Shown: positions 1-8,903 of the stretch, one piece after another
How the letters are laid out: every line of letters begins with the position of its first letter
Position numbering within the stretch: position 1 is the stretch's first letter
NCBI RefSeq assembly: GCF_026340975.1
Contig: NZ_JAPEOS010000002.1
Location: forward strand, 2,415,001-2,479,000
Length of the DNA: 64,000 bases
Origin: Streptomyces sp. NBC_01214
GTDB lineage: Bacteria; Actinomycetota; Actinomycetes; Streptomycetales; Streptomycetaceae
Direction of reading: 5' to 3'
Made by a program: the position numbers and the translations under genes
Notes under the pieces: model-generated
Database searches by the model: none
Seen by the model: the letters and a program-made list of their open reading frames with translations, nothing else
What the model was told of the DNA's origin: nothing

Positions 1-1013
1 CGCGCTCGCTCGACGCGGTCGTCGAGGACTGTGTGAACGGCGTCGGGGTGGACGTCAACACCGCCTCCGCGCCGCTGCTTTCGCGGGTCTCGGGCATCAG
101 CGGCGGCCTCGCCGAGAACATCGTGGCCCACCGCGACGCCAACGGCCCCTTCCGTAGCCGCAAGGGGCTCAAGGACGTGGCCCGGCTCGGCCCGAAGGCG
201 TACGAGCAGTGCGCGGGCTTCCTGCGGATCCGCGGCGGGGACGACCCGCTGGACTTCTCCAGCGTGCACCCCGAGGCCTATCCGGTGGTCCGGGGCATGG
301 CCAAGACGGCGGGCAGCGAGGTGGCGGCCCTGATCGGCAACTCGGGCGTGCTGCGCTCGTTGCGTCCCGAGCAGTTCGTCACCGAGGCCTTCGGCCTGCC
401 CACCGTCACGGACATCCTGCGCGAGCTGGAGAAGCCGGGCCGCGACCCGCGCCCCGCCTTCAAGACGGCCACGTTCAAGGAGGGCGTCGAGAAGATCGGC
501 GACCTGGCCCCCGGCATGATCCTGGAGGGCGTGGTCACCAACGTGGCCGCCTTCGGCGCCTTCATCGACATCGGCGTCCACCAGGACGGTCTGGCGCACG
601 TCTCGGCGCTGTCGAAGACCTTCGTCAAGGACCCCCGGGACGTGGTCAAGCCGGGCGACATCGTCCGTGTGAAGGTCATGGACGTGGACATCCCGCGCAA
701 GCGGATCTCGCTGACCCTGCGGCTGGAGGACGAGGCCGGGGCGGAGCGCGGCGCGGGTGCTCCGCGGCAGCGCGAGGACCGGCGCGGCGGCGGTGGCGGC
801 GGAGGCGGCGGTGGCCGTCCGCCGCAGCAGCGCGGCGGGTCCGGTGGCCGCGAGGGTGGCCGCAACCAGGGCCAGGGCGAGCGCGGTCAGGGCGAGCGCG
901 GCCAGGGCCGCCGGCAGGGCGGCGGCAGCGCCCCCGCCCCCGCCAACAGCGCGATGGCCGACGCCCTGCGCCGCGCGGGCCTCACCGCCCCCGAGGAGCG
1001 CCGCAAGAAGTAG
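1..1013 (+). CDS. tex: Tex-family RNA-binding transcription accessory protein, C-terminal part
   Basis: The open frame runs in from the left edge (first whole codon at base 3), so the N-terminus is missing. Visible parts in order: the end of the helical Tex core, a helix-hairpin-helix region (about bases 45-180, with GVGVDVNTASAPLLSRVSGI), an S1 RNA-binding domain (about 513-723, GMILEGVVTNVAAFGAFIDIG), and a Gly/Arg/Gln-rich tail of about 90 residues. Tex proteins are cytoplasmic nucleic-acid-binding factors tied to transcription and ribosome-linked quality control. The glycine-arginine tail is common in actinobacterial members and probably adds RNA affinity. The nearby in-frame GTG at 33 lies inside conserved sequence and is not the start. 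Confidence 0.93.
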   Translation, partial: RSLDAVVEDCVNGVGVDVNTASAPLLSRVSGISGGLAENIVAHRDANGPFRSRKGLKDVARLGPKAYEQCAGFLRIRGGDDPLDFSSVHPEAYPVVRGMAKTAGSEVAALIGNSGVLRSLRPEQFVTEAFGLPTVTDILRELEKPGRDPRPAFKTATFKEGVEKIGDLAPGMILEGVVTNVAAFGAFIDIGVHQDGLAHVSALSKTFVKDPRDVVKPGDIVRVKVMDVDIPRKRISLTLRLEDEAGAERGAGAPRQREDRRGGGGGGGGGGRPPQQRGGSGGREGGRNQGQGERGQGERGQGRRQGGGSAPAPANSAMADALRRAGLTAPEERRKK

Positions 1014-1284
1014 GAGCCGTCAAGGGTGTCTTGCAGCCACCCGGCGCGTGTCGGTCTTCGTACCGAGTGGCCGAATAGCTTCCCCACCTGGGGACTTGCC
1101 TTGCCAACTCGCGTACAAGATCTGTAGGCATGGTGGAACGCCCGTTCGTCACTCGGCGGACGGGCTTCCGCGTTTTCCCCTCAGGACCGCATTCCCCGAG
1201 GCCGCCTCGAAGGCACAGGACGTCATGCCCATGCCCATACACGCCTACCGCCGTTGCCCCGGAAAGGGTCCGAAGAGGGATCAC

Positions 1285-1785
1285 ATGCCCCACCGGCAAC
1301 TCAGCATCCGCAAAAGGTGCGAGCAGATTCTCGGCCATCTGGATCTGACCCACCCCTTCTCCCTCGACGACCTGTGTCGACGGATAGCCGAGCGGCGAGG
1401 CCGTCCCATCCGGCTCCATCCGCTCCCCAAGGAAGCGGCGGAGTCCGGGGTCTGCGGACTGTGGGTGGGCACGGCCAGCGTCGACTACGTCTTCTACGAG
1501 GCGCAGACCACCCCGCTGCACCGGGAGCACATCGTCCTCCACGAGCTGGGCCACATCCTCTTCGGCCACAACTCCCTGGAAGGGGAGGAGACCGACGGGA
1601 ACGCCCCCGTGGTGCTCGGCCGCACCAACTACACCACCCGGCAGGAGCAGGAGGCGGAGATGCTCGCCAGCATGATCCGCATCCGCACGGCGAACGCCGG
1701 GCCGCGGTCCGCGAACGGCGCCCGCGGCACCCTGGCCCGACTGGAGTCCGCCATGGGGTACGAGCGGGGCACCGATGGCAAGTGA
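1285..1785 (+). CDS. ImmA/IrrE-type metallopeptidase domain protein
   Basis: A 166-residue protein. The zinc-protease signature HELGH is at residues 86-90, preceded by a hydrophobic strand (REHIVLHELGHILFGH), as in the ImmA/IrrE family. Such proteases usually cleave or relieve repressors in stress or mobile-element switches. The ATG at 1285 is chosen because GAGGGA lies just upstream; the frame is open further upstream but without coding character. The next gene starts inside its last codons (11-base overlap), so the two are translationally coupled. No helix-turn-helix domain is fused to it, and no partner repressor lies immediately upstream. Its substrate is unknown. Confidence 0.85.
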   Translation: MPHRQLSIRKRCEQILGHLDLTHPFSLDDLCRRIAERRGRPIRLHPLPKEAAESGVCGLWVGTASVDYVFYEAQTTPLHREHIVLHELGHILFGHNSLEGEETDGNAPVVLGRTNYTTRQEQEAEMLASMIRIRTANAGPRSANGARGTLARLESAMGYERGTDGK

Positions 1786-2950
1786 CCTGACCGCCTTCGG
1801 CAACTGGCTCGCCGTCCCCAGCGTGGTGTGCCTGTGGATCGCCGTCCTGCTCCGCGCCCCCGGAGCCCTGCGCTCCCCCCAGCAGCGCGGCCTGTGGCTG
1901 GCCGTCGCCACCGCCGCCGCCGCGATGACCCTCAACCTCCCGGACGTCGTCTCGTACGCGATGGGCCGCGGCCCGGGCTACGCCCACACCATCGGCCTCG
2001 TCCGCAACCTCATCGGAGTGCTGTCGGCCGGCGCCGTCCTCTACTTCGTGGCCGCCACCACCCGCGGTCGCCGGCTCCAGCTCACCGCCTGCGTCGCCAC
2101 CGTGGCCTGGCTCGGCGCGCTCCTCGCGCTGGACGCGGCCGCGCCCGACCACGGCACGCACACCATGCCGCCGGTCGGCGACCCGGTGCCCTCCCTCGCG
2201 TACTGGCTGGTCCTGATCTCCGCGCACGTGACCGCCAACATCGTCTGCGTGGCCCTGTGCTCGCGCTACAGCCGGCGTACCGAGAGCCGGGGCCTGGCCG
2301 CCGGGCTGCGACTGTTCGGTCTCGGCACCGCGCTCGCCGGACTGTTCTGGCTGGCGTACCTGCTCAAGGCCCTGTTCGGCAGCACCTGGGCGATGCCCGC
2401 CCTCCCCCTGCTCATGAACCTGCACGGCCTGCTGCGCGCCGCAGCGATCCTCGTGCCCACGCTGTTCACCTTCCGGCGCACCTGCGCCGACATCGCCACC
2501 ACCTGGCGGCTGTGGCCTCTGTGGCGCGACCTGGTGGAAGCGGTGCCGCACGTGGCGCTCAACAAGCCGCGCGCCTGGCGGGTGATGGAGCTGATGTGGC
2601 CGCCGGTCCCGCGCAACCTGCTCGTGTACCGCAAGGTCATCGAGACGCGCGACGCGATCTTGATCCTGGGCGAGTACGTGGCCCCGGGCGCCCTGGAACA
2701 GGCCCGCGGCCAGGCCACCGGAGACGGGGTCCCCGAGCAGCGGGCCACCGCCGCCGCGCTGGCCCGCGTACTGAAGGAGGCCCGGCAGGCCAAGCTCGAC
2801 GGGGCGCCCGGGCAGCCGGGCGAAGCGGCCGCGCTGGAACTGCCCGCCGCGATCCACACCTCGCAGGAGGGCGGGGACCTGGCGGACGAGGCTCGGTTCC
2901 TCGTCGACGTCGCCCAGGCGTACGCCGCGCCCGCCACCACGAGGAAGTGA
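1775..2950 (+). CDS. MAB_1171c-type multi-pass membrane protein
   Basis: A 391-residue protein. About seven hydrophobic helices fill the first 240 residues, followed by a soluble C-terminal domain of about 150 residues containing MELMWPPVPRNLLVYRKVIE. This layout matches the actinobacterial MAB_1171c (DUF6545) family, often called a putative transporter without biochemical proof. It overlaps the upstream ImmA/IrrE-type protease gene by 11 bases. Protease plus this membrane protein is a pairing seen repeatedly in Streptomyces, which suggests a membrane-linked regulatory pair. The exact role is unknown. Confidence 0.75.
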   Translation: MASDLTAFGNWLAVPSVVCLWIAVLLRAPGALRSPQQRGLWLAVATAAAAMTLNLPDVVSYAMGRGPGYAHTIGLVRNLIGVLSAGAVLYFVAATTRGRRLQLTACVATVAWLGALLALDAAAPDHGTHTMPPVGDPVPSLAYWLVLISAHVTANIVCVALCSRYSRRTESRGLAAGLRLFGLGTALAGLFWLAYLLKALFGSTWAMPALPLLMNLHGLLRAAAILVPTLFTFRRTCADIATTWRLWPLWRDLVEAVPHVALNKPRAWRVMELMWPPVPRNLLVYRKVIETRDAILILGEYVAPGALEQARGQATGDGVPEQRATAAALARVLKEARQAKLDGAPGQPGEAAALELPAAIHTSQEGGDLADEARFLVDVAQAYAAPATTRK

Positions 2951-2957
2951 ACGAGTC

Positions 2958-3737
2958 TTGACCACCGTACTGATCACCGGGGCCAGCGCCGGACTGGGCG
3001 CCGCCTTCGCCCGCGGCTTCGCCGCCAAGGGCTGCGACCTGGTCCTCGTGGCCCGCGACAAGGACCGGCTCGACGCCGTCGCCGCCGAACTGGCCCGCGC
3101 GTACGGCACCGCGTCCGAGGTGCTGCCCGCCGACCTGCTGGACCCGGTGGACTGCGCGGCCGTCACCGAGCGGCTCGCCGACCCGGCCCGGCCCGTGGAC
3201 ATCCTGGTCAACAACGCGGGCTTCGGGCTGCCCGCGCCCTTCCCGTACAGCCCGGTCGAGGACGAGGAGCGGATGCTCGACCTGTTGGTCAAGGTCCCGC
3301 TCCGACTCACCCACGCCGTGCTGCCGGGCCTGCGCGCACGCCGCCGGGGCGCGGTCCTCAACGTCTCCTCGGTGGCGGGACTCCTGCCGACCGGGACCTA
3401 CGGGGCCGCCAAGGCCTGGATCACCGCGTTCAGCGAGTCGCTCCGGGTGGACATGGCGCCGTACGGGGTCCGGGTGCTGGCCGTGGTGCCCGGCTTCACC
3501 CGCACCGAGTTCCAGGAGCGGGCCGGCATGGACGTCAGCGCGCTGCGCGACGCGGTCTGGCTGGAGCCGGAGGCCGTGGTCGCGCAGGCCCTGAAGGACC
3601 TCGCCCTGCGCCGCCCGGTCAGCATCACCGGCCGCCGCTACCGTGCCTACGCCCTCGCCGCCCGCCACCTGCCGCGCACGTTCGTGGCCGCGCGGATGGC
3701 CCGCAAGCGTCGGCCGCCGGCGGACCGGGCGGGCTGA
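2958..3737 (+). CDS. SDR-family NAD(P)-dependent oxidoreductase
   Basis: A 259-residue classical short-chain dehydrogenase. The cofactor motif TGASAGLG is at residues 7-14, NNAG follows, and the catalytic Ser and Tyr-x3-Lys are seen as NVSSVAG and YGAAK (Y148, K152). The predicted start is TTG at 2958, seven bases after the previous stop, with a GAGG-containing stretch upstream. Substrate cannot be told from sequence. The short gap suggests cotranscription with the preceding membrane-protein gene. Cytoplasmic. Confidence 0.88.
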   Translation: MTTVLITGASAGLGAAFARGFAAKGCDLVLVARDKDRLDAVAAELARAYGTASEVLPADLLDPVDCAAVTERLADPARPVDILVNNAGFGLPAPFPYSPVEDEERMLDLLVKVPLRLTHAVLPGLRARRRGAVLNVSSVAGLLPTGTYGAAKAWITAFSESLRVDMAPYGVRVLAVVPGFTRTEFQERAGMDVSALRDAVWLEPEAVVAQALKDLALRRPVSITGRRYRAYALAARHLPRTFVAARMARKRRPPADRAG

Positions 3738-3797
3738 ACGGGCCCGGTTTGGGGCGCCGCGTCCCGGGCAGCCGCCGGGTGAGAGAGAGGACGCGCC

Positions 3798-4022
3798 ATG
3801 GACGAACAGGGTGGAGCCGGAGGAAGCCCGCACCGCGCCGGGAACGACGACGCGAAGGAGCGGCACGTCCCGCAGCCCGAGCAGCGCCCGAAGCCGGGTC
3901 CGAAGCACGCTCCGAAGCCCGGGCCCGGGCCCGTCCGCGCCGCGGACACGGACGAGGCGAGCCGCCTCGACCGCCCGGGGCAAGGCCACGGGTACCGGGG
4001 CCGTCGAAAGGGCCCCGAATAG
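3798..4022 (+). CDS. Small Pro/charged low-complexity protein
   Basis: A 74-residue reading frame starting at ATG 3798, seven bases after a purine-rich ribosome-binding site (GAGAGAGAGG). The product is rich in Pro, Lys, Arg, Gly and Glu, has no hydrophobic segment, and repeats short Pro-Lys-Pro-Gly-Pro stretches, so it is predicted to be disordered. Function is unknown. Codon third positions are GC-rich, which supports translation, but in DNA this GC-rich that is weak evidence. Confidence 0.5.
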   Translation: MDEQGGAGGSPHRAGNDDAKERHVPQPEQRPKPGPKHAPKPGPGPVRAADTDEASRLDRPGQGHGYRGRRKGPE

Positions 4023-4075
4023 GTAATCTCGTACAAACGTTCCCATGCGGGGCGGTCGTGGGAGAAGATGCCCGG

Positions 4076-4630
4076 GTGATCTTCGACCCGCTCTTCGAGG
4101 GCGACCGCGTCCGCCTTTCGGAAGGCGACGGCGACCTGCCCGACGCCGCACCCGGGGGCGTCTTGGGCGCGTCCGCCGTCCGGGAGGCCGACCCGGCCGC
4201 CGTTCCGCCCGAGATCCGCACCCGCTCGGGCGAGATCGTCTTCGTGACGTCCGTTCGACAGGCGGAGCTGGCGCGGTTCTGCACCGACAACGGGATCCCG
4301 TTGCGCTCCCGGCCCGACGTCTGGGGCGACCTGCTCGAACCCTTCCTCGACACCGAGTTCGACCGCCGGACCCGGGCGGCGACCCTGGAGCGGCTGGCCG
4401 CCGCCGGGGTCGACGCCACCGAGGCGGCCGCGATCCGGGAGCGGGTCCGGCCGCTCGTGGTGGCCTACAACTCCGTGCACTGGGATTGGTTCCACCTCGG
4501 CCTCGCCGACCTCCTCGTCGCGGCCCGCTCCGACCTCGTCCCCGAGGAACTCCGCATCCCGCCCGAGGACCTGCGTGCCTTCCGTGCCTGGGCCACGGAC
4601 ATCGCCGCCCGCCCGGACCGGCTTCCCTAG
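4076..4630 (+). CDS. Conserved-looking hypothetical protein (184 aa)
   Basis: A soluble, acidic 184-residue protein rich in Leu, Arg, Asp and Glu, with no recognised motif or signal peptide. The GTG at 4076 is chosen because GGAGAAG stands eight bases upstream; an in-frame GTG at 4058 is an alternative. The second half (DLLEPFLDTEF... VVAYNSVHWDWFHLGLADLL) looks helical. It converges with the ABC-F gene and their stop codons overlap by four bases. Function is unknown. Confidence 0.7.
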   Translation: MIFDPLFEGDRVRLSEGDGDLPDAAPGGVLGASAVREADPAAVPPEIRTRSGEIVFVTSVRQAELARFCTDNGIPLRSRPDVWGDLLEPFLDTEFDRRTRAATLERLAAAGVDATEAAAIRERVRPLVVAYNSVHWDWFHLGLADLLVAARSDLVPEELRIPPEDLRAFRAWATDIAARPDRLP

Positions 4631-6264
4631 AGCTCGGTGACCTTGCCGTCGGAGACCTCCAGGCGGCGGGTCACGTGCACCGCGTCCAGCATGCGGCGGT
4701 CGTGGGTGACCAGCAGGAGGGTGCCCTCGTAGGCGTCGAGGGCCGACTCCAGCTGCTCGATCGCCGGCAGGTCGAGGTGGTTGGTCGGCTCGTCCAGGAC
4801 CAGCAGGTTCACCCCGCGGCCCTGGAGCAGGGCCAGCGCCGCACGGGTGCGCTCGCCCGGGGAGAGGGTGGCCGCCGGGCGCAGGACGTGGGCCGCCTTG
4901 AGGCCGAACTTGGCCAGCAGCGTGCGCACCTCGGCCGGCTCGGTCTCGGGCACCGCCGCGCAGAAGGCTTCGAGCAGCGGTTCGTCGCCGAGGAACAGGC
5001 CGCGCGCCTGGTCCACCTCGCCGACCAGGACGCCGGAGCCGAGGGTGGCGGAGCCGGAGTCCGGGGTCAGCCGGCCCAGCAGGACGGCGAGGAGGGTGGA
5101 CTTGCCGGCGCCGTTGGCCCCGGTGATCGCCACCCGGTCCGCCCAGTCGATCTGAAGGCTCGCCGGGCCGAAGGCGAAGTCCCCGCGCTTGACGGCCGCC
5201 TCGCGCAGGGTCGCCACCACGGAGCCCGAGCGCGGGGCCGCCGCGATCTCCATCCGCAGCTCCCACTCCTTGCGGGGCTCGTCCACGACCTCCAGCCGCT
5301 CGATCGCCCGCGCCGTCTGGCGGGCCTTGGCGGCCTGCTTCTCGCTCGACTCGCCCCGCAGGTTCTTGCCGATCTTGTCGTTGTCGGAAGCCTTGCGGCG
5401 GGCGTTGCGCACGCCCTTGTCCATCCAGTTGCGCTGCATCTGGGCCCGGCCTTCGAGCGCCGACTTCTTGCCCGCGTACTCCTCGAACTCCTCGCGGGCG
5501 TGGTTGCGGGCGCGCTCGCGCTCCTCCAGGTAGGAGTCGTAGCCACCGCCGTAGAGGTTGATCTGCTGCTGCGCGAGGTCGAGCTCGAGGACCTTGGTGA
5601 CCGTCCGGGTCAGGAACTCGCGGTCGTGGCTGATCACGACCGTGCCGGCCCGCAGCCCCTTGACGAACCGCTCCAGCCGCTCCAGACCGTCCAGGTCCAG
5701 GTCGTTGGTGGGCTCGTCGAGCAGGAAGACGTCGTAGCGCGACAGGAGGAGCGAGGCGAGGCCCGCGCGGGCCGCCTGACCGCCGGAGAGCGCCGTCATG
5801 GGCAGGTCGAGACCGACGGCGAGGCCGAGCTCGTCGGCGACCTCCTGGGCCCGCTCGTCGAGGTCGGCGCCGCCGAGGTTCAGCCACGTGTCCAGCGCGT
5901 TCGCGTACGCGTCGTCCGCTCCCGGGGTCCCGTCCACCAGACCCTGCGTCGCCGCGTCGAGCTCGGCCTGCGCGGCCGCCACGCCCGTACGGCGGGCCAG
6001 GAACTCCCGGACCGACTCCTCGGGGCGGCGCTCCGGCTCCTGCGGGAGGTGGCCGACGGCGGCACCGGGCGGGGAGAGCCGCAGCTCCCCGGTCTCGGGG
6101 GTGTCCAGCCCGGCGAGCAGCCGCAGCAGGGTGGACTTCCCGGCGCCGTTCACGCCGACGAGGCCGATGACGTCGCCGGGGGCGACGACGAGGTCGAGAT
6201 CGGCGAAGAGGGTGCGCTCACCGTGCGCGGCGGTGAGCTTCTTGGCGACGAGGGTTGCAGTCAT
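4627..6264 (-). CDS. ABC-F family ATPase
   Basis: A 545-residue soluble protein with two ATP-binding cassettes and no membrane segment. Walker A motifs are GVNGAGKST and GANGAGKST, signature motifs LSGGQAARAGL and LSPGERTRAAL, and Walker B motifs FLLDEPTNDLD and LVLDEPTNHLD. A charged linker of about 80 residues separates the cassettes, as in ABC-F proteins. ABC-F members act on ribosomes, either as housekeeping translation factors (EttA/Uup type) or as antibiotic target-protection proteins; the sequence alone does not decide. The ATG at 6264 is followed directly by the first cassette. Its 3' end overlaps the convergent gene by four bases. Confidence 0.93.
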   Translation of the reverse strand: MTATLVAKKLTAAHGERTLFADLDLVVAPGDVIGLVGVNGAGKSTLLRLLAGLDTPETGELRLSPPGAAVGHLPQEPERRPEESVREFLARRTGVAAAQAELDAATQGLVDGTPGADDAYANALDTWLNLGGADLDERAQEVADELGLAVGLDLPMTALSGGQAARAGLASLLLSRYDVFLLDEPTNDLDLDGLERLERFVKGLRAGTVVISHDREFLTRTVTKVLELDLAQQQINLYGGGYDSYLEERERARNHAREEFEEYAGKKSALEGRAQMQRNWMDKGVRNARRKASDNDKIGKNLRGESSEKQAAKARQTARAIERLEVVDEPRKEWELRMEIAAAPRSGSVVATLREAAVKRGDFAFGPASLQIDWADRVAITGANGAGKSTLLAVLLGRLTPDSGSATLGSGVLVGEVDQARGLFLGDEPLLEAFCAAVPETEPAEVRTLLAKFGLKAAHVLRPAATLSPGERTRAALALLQGRGVNLLVLDEPTNHLDLPAIEQLESALDAYEGTLLLVTHDRRMLDAVHVTRRLEVSDGKVTEL

Positions 6265-6365
6265 GATGTGCCGATCCTATCCGCGCGCGAACGGGCGCCC
6301 GGCATGGCCGGATAGGTGGGAAGCACGTCATTGCGGCTATCGGGGGCGCGGAACACCATGAAGCC

Positions 6366-7337
6366 ATGTCGTCATCGCCGCGCACCGTCCTCGTCCTCCT
6401 CTACGACGGGGTCCAGAGCCTGGACGTGACCGGGCCGGTGGAGGTGTTCGCCGCGCTCGCCCACTTCCCGGGGCGGGTCGGGTACGCGATCCGGACGGTC
6501 TCTCCCGCGGGAGAGACCGTCCGCACCAGCAGCGGGCTGACGCTGGTGCCGGACGGGGAGCTGGCGAGCGCCAGGCCGGGGCCCGGGACCACGGTCCTGG
6601 TGCCCGGGGGACGGTTCTCGGGGGACTTCGATCCCCGGCTCACCGATTGGCTCCGTACCCACGGGAGGGGCGCGGAGCGGCTGGTCTCCGTGTGTACGGG
6701 AGGACTGCTGCTGGCCGAGGCGGGGCTCCTGGACGGGCGGCGGGCGACGACGCACTGGAACGCCTGCGAGCGGATGGCGCGGGACTACCCGGCCGTCGCC
6801 GTCGAGCCGGACCCGATCTACGTACGGGACGGACCGGTGGCCACCTCGGCGGGGGTCACGGCGGGGATCGACCTCGCCCTGGCGCTGGTGGAGGAGGACC
6901 ACGGGCAGGACGTCGCCCTGACGATCGCCCGGCACCTGGTGGTGTTCCTGCGCAGGCCCGGCAACCAGGCGCAGTTCAGCGCGCACCTGGCCGCCCAGAC
7001 GGCCCGCCGGGACCCGCTGCGGGACGTGCAGCAGTGGATCGCCGAGCACCCTGGGGAGGAGCTCGGCGTCGAGCACCTCGCCGCCCGGGCCCGACTGTCG
7101 CCGCGGCACTTCGCTCGGGCCTTCCAGGCGGAGACCGGGGTCACGCCCGGCCGGTACGTCGAACGGGTCCGGGTGGACCACGCACGGCGGCTGTTGGAGG
7201 AGAGCGGGGAAGGGATCGCACAGATCGCCCGGGCCTGCGGGTACGGGAACCCGGAGGCGTTGCGCCGGGCCTTCGTCCGGACCCTCGGCCAGCCGCCCGC
7301 CGAGTACCGCCGCCGTTTCCGCACGTCGCGCCCCTGA
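6366..7337 (+). CDS. GlxA-family transcriptional regulator (DJ-1/PfpI plus AraC domain)
   Basis: A 323-residue protein. The N-terminal half is a DJ-1/PfpI glutaminase-like domain with the nucleophile-elbow cysteine in SVCTGGLLLAEAGLLDG. The C-terminal ~95 residues are an AraC-type double helix-turn-helix (HLAARARLSPRHFARAFQ, then IAQIARACGYGNPEALRRAF). GlxA-type regulators sense unknown small molecules and control metabolic or developmental genes. A stand-alone DJ-1/PfpI gene lies 83 bases downstream in the same direction and is the obvious candidate target or partner. A 32-base perfect palindrome sits inside the coding sequence. Confidence 0.92.
   Translation: MSSSPRTVLVLLYDGVQSLDVTGPVEVFAALAHFPGRVGYAIRTVSPAGETVRTSSGLTLVPDGELASARPGPGTTVLVPGGRFSGDFDPRLTDWLRTHGRGAERLVSVCTGGLLLAEAGLLDGRRATTHWNACERMARDYPAVAVEPDPIYVRDGPVATSAGVTAGIDLALALVEEDHGQDVALTIARHLVVFLRRPGNQAQFSAHLAAQTARRDPLRDVQQWIAEHPGEELGVEHLAARARLSPRHFARAFQAETGVTPGRYVERVRVDHARRLLEESGEGIAQIARACGYGNPEALRRAFVRTLGQPPAEYRRRFRTSRP
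6492..6523. repeat. 32-bp perfect palindrome inside the GlxA-type gene
   Basis: Arms of 16 bases (6492-6507 and 6508-6523) are exact reverse complements with no spacer, centred on cccgcggg. It encodes residues RTVSPAGETVRT. It could form a cruciform in DNA or a hairpin in the mRNA if a few central bases open as a loop. Confidence 0.9.
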
Positions 7338-7420
7338 GGGCCGGCCCCGGCGCCGCGCCCAGAAGAAGGAGCCGCCCCACCGGGGCGGCGCACTGTTCCG
7401 ACCAGCGCTCCGGAGGAGCC

Positions 7421-8050
7421 ATGCAGATCGCCGTACTTCTCTACGACCACTTCACCGCCCTGGACGCCATCGGGCCCTTCGACACGCTCGGCCGGCTGCC
7501 CGACGTCGAGGTCGTCTTCGTCTCCGAGCGGCCCGGCCCCGTACGGACCGACAACGGGTCGCTCGCGCTCGTCGCCGACAAGGGGCTCGACGAGGTCACC
7601 CGACCCGACATCGTCATCGTGCCCGGCGGACCGCATCCCGAGCGGGAGATGGCCAACCCCGTGGTCCTGGACTGGCTGCGCACGGTCGACGCCACCACCA
7701 CCTGGACCACCTCGGTGTGCACGGGATCCCTGCTGCTGGCCGCCGCCGGACTGCTCGACGGCCGACGGGCGACCAGTCACTGGCTGTACCTGGAGCAGCT
7801 GCCGGAGCACGGGGCGGAGCCCACCGGGGAGCGCGTGGTGTTCGACGGGAAGTACGTCACCGCCGCGGGGGTGTCCTCCGGGATCGACATGGGCCTCACC
7901 CTGCTCGGCCGGATCGCCGGGGACGACTTCGCCCGGGCCGTGCAGCTGATGACCGAGTACGACCCGCAGCCGCCCTACGACGCCGGCTCGCCCGAGAAGG
8001 CCCCGGCCGCCCTCGTCGAGATGCTGCGCAGCGGTGGCACGCCCGGCTGA
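7421..8050 (+). CDS. DJ-1/PfpI family protein
   Basis: A 209-residue single-domain protein starting at an ATG preceded by CGGAGGAG. The conserved nucleophile elbow is SVCTGSLLLAAAGLLDG. It resembles the N-terminal domain of the GlxA-type regulator just upstream (both begin with a VLLYD strand and share the GLLDGRRAT stretch), so the pair may come from a domain duplication. Related stand-alone members include glutamine amidotransferase-like and isonitrile hydratase-like proteins; the activity here is not known. It is probably cotranscribed with, or controlled by, the upstream gene. Confidence 0.9.
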   Translation: MQIAVLLYDHFTALDAIGPFDTLGRLPDVEVVFVSERPGPVRTDNGSLALVADKGLDEVTRPDIVIVPGGPHPEREMANPVVLDWLRTVDATTTWTTSVCTGSLLLAAAGLLDGRRATSHWLYLEQLPEHGAEPTGERVVFDGKYVTAAGVSSGIDMGLTLLGRIAGDDFARAVQLMTEYDPQPPYDAGSPEKAPAALVEMLRSGGTPG

Positions 8051-8060
8051 CGGCCGGCCG

Positions 8061-8840
8061 TCAGGGGGTCCACGTGAAGCGAGGGGCCCGGCGCTCCAGG
8101 AACGCGGTGACCCCCTCCGCGGTGTCCTCGCTCCCGGCGGCCTGGTCCTTCCAGTACGCGTCCCGGTCGGTCCGACCGTCCGTGAACTCCTTGGCCGCCG
8201 CCTGCGTCAGCTGTGAGCGCGAGGCCAGGATCCGGCTGAACTCGGCGACGCGCTTGTCCAGTTGGCCGGCCGGCAGCAGTTCGTTCAGGAACCCCGCGCG
8301 CAGCGCCGTCTCCGCGCCGATCAGTTCCGCGGAGAAGAGGAGGTACTTGGCCCAGCCCGGGCCGACCAGGGAAGCGAGCCTGCGGGTGGAGGACGCCGGG
8401 TAGACGATGCCGAGCCTGGCGGGGGTCACCCCGAAGGAGGCCCCCTCCTCGGCGAAGCGCAGATCGCAGGCGGCCGCGAGCTGGCTGCCGCCGCCCACGC
8501 AGAAGCCGCGGATGGCCGCCAGCGTGGGCTTGGGGAAGGCGGCCAGGGCCTCCTCGGCGGCCACGGCCAGGTCCCGCGGGTCCCCGTCCCCGGCGTCCCC
8601 GGGGTCCGTGACGTCCCCGGTCAGCGAGGAGATGTCGGCGCCCGCGCAGAAGGTCGCTCCGGCCCCGGTCAGCACGAGCACCCGTACCGCCGGGTCGTCC
8701 GCCAGGCCCGTCACCAGCTCCGGGAGCGCCCGCCACATGGCGGCGGTCATGGCGTTGCGCTTGGCGGGGTGCGAGATGACGATCGTGGCCACCCCGTCGG
8801 CGACCGTGTGCAGGAGGGTTGCGTCCGTGGCTGCGTCCAT
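8061..8840 (-). CDS. Enoyl-CoA hydratase/isomerase family protein
   Basis: A 259-residue crotonase-fold protein. The oxyanion-hole segment CAGADISSL and the second conserved block FCVGGGSQLAAACDLRFA are both present. The substrate is a CoA thioester, either in fatty-acid beta-oxidation or in a specialised pathway; there are no linked beta-oxidation genes to narrow it. The start is the ATG at 8840; an in-frame ATG at 8867 would add nine residues, and neither has a strong ribosome-binding site. It converges with the DJ-1/PfpI gene, ten bases apart. Confidence 0.9.
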   Translation of the reverse strand: MDAATDATLLHTVADGVATIVISHPAKRNAMTAAMWRALPELVTGLADDPAVRVLVLTGAGATFCAGADISSLTGDVTDPGDAGDGDPRDLAVAAEEALAAFPKPTLAAIRGFCVGGGSQLAAACDLRFAEEGASFGVTPARLGIVYPASSTRRLASLVGPGWAKYLLFSAELIGAETALRAGFLNELLPAGQLDKRVAEFSRILASRSQLTQAAAKEFTDGRTDRDAYWKDQAAGSEDTAEGVTAFLERRAPRFTWTP

Positions 8841-8903
8841 GCGCCGGATGCTATCCCGGGCGGTCATACCTATGATCAAGGGGTGCGAGGAGGTGGCACG
8901 TCC

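Noticed and set aside
1301..3361. 686-codon minus-strand frame across the first accessory genes
   Set aside because: Low-complexity Arg/Gly/Ala composition, antisense to recognised genes, and no start with a ribosome-binding site.
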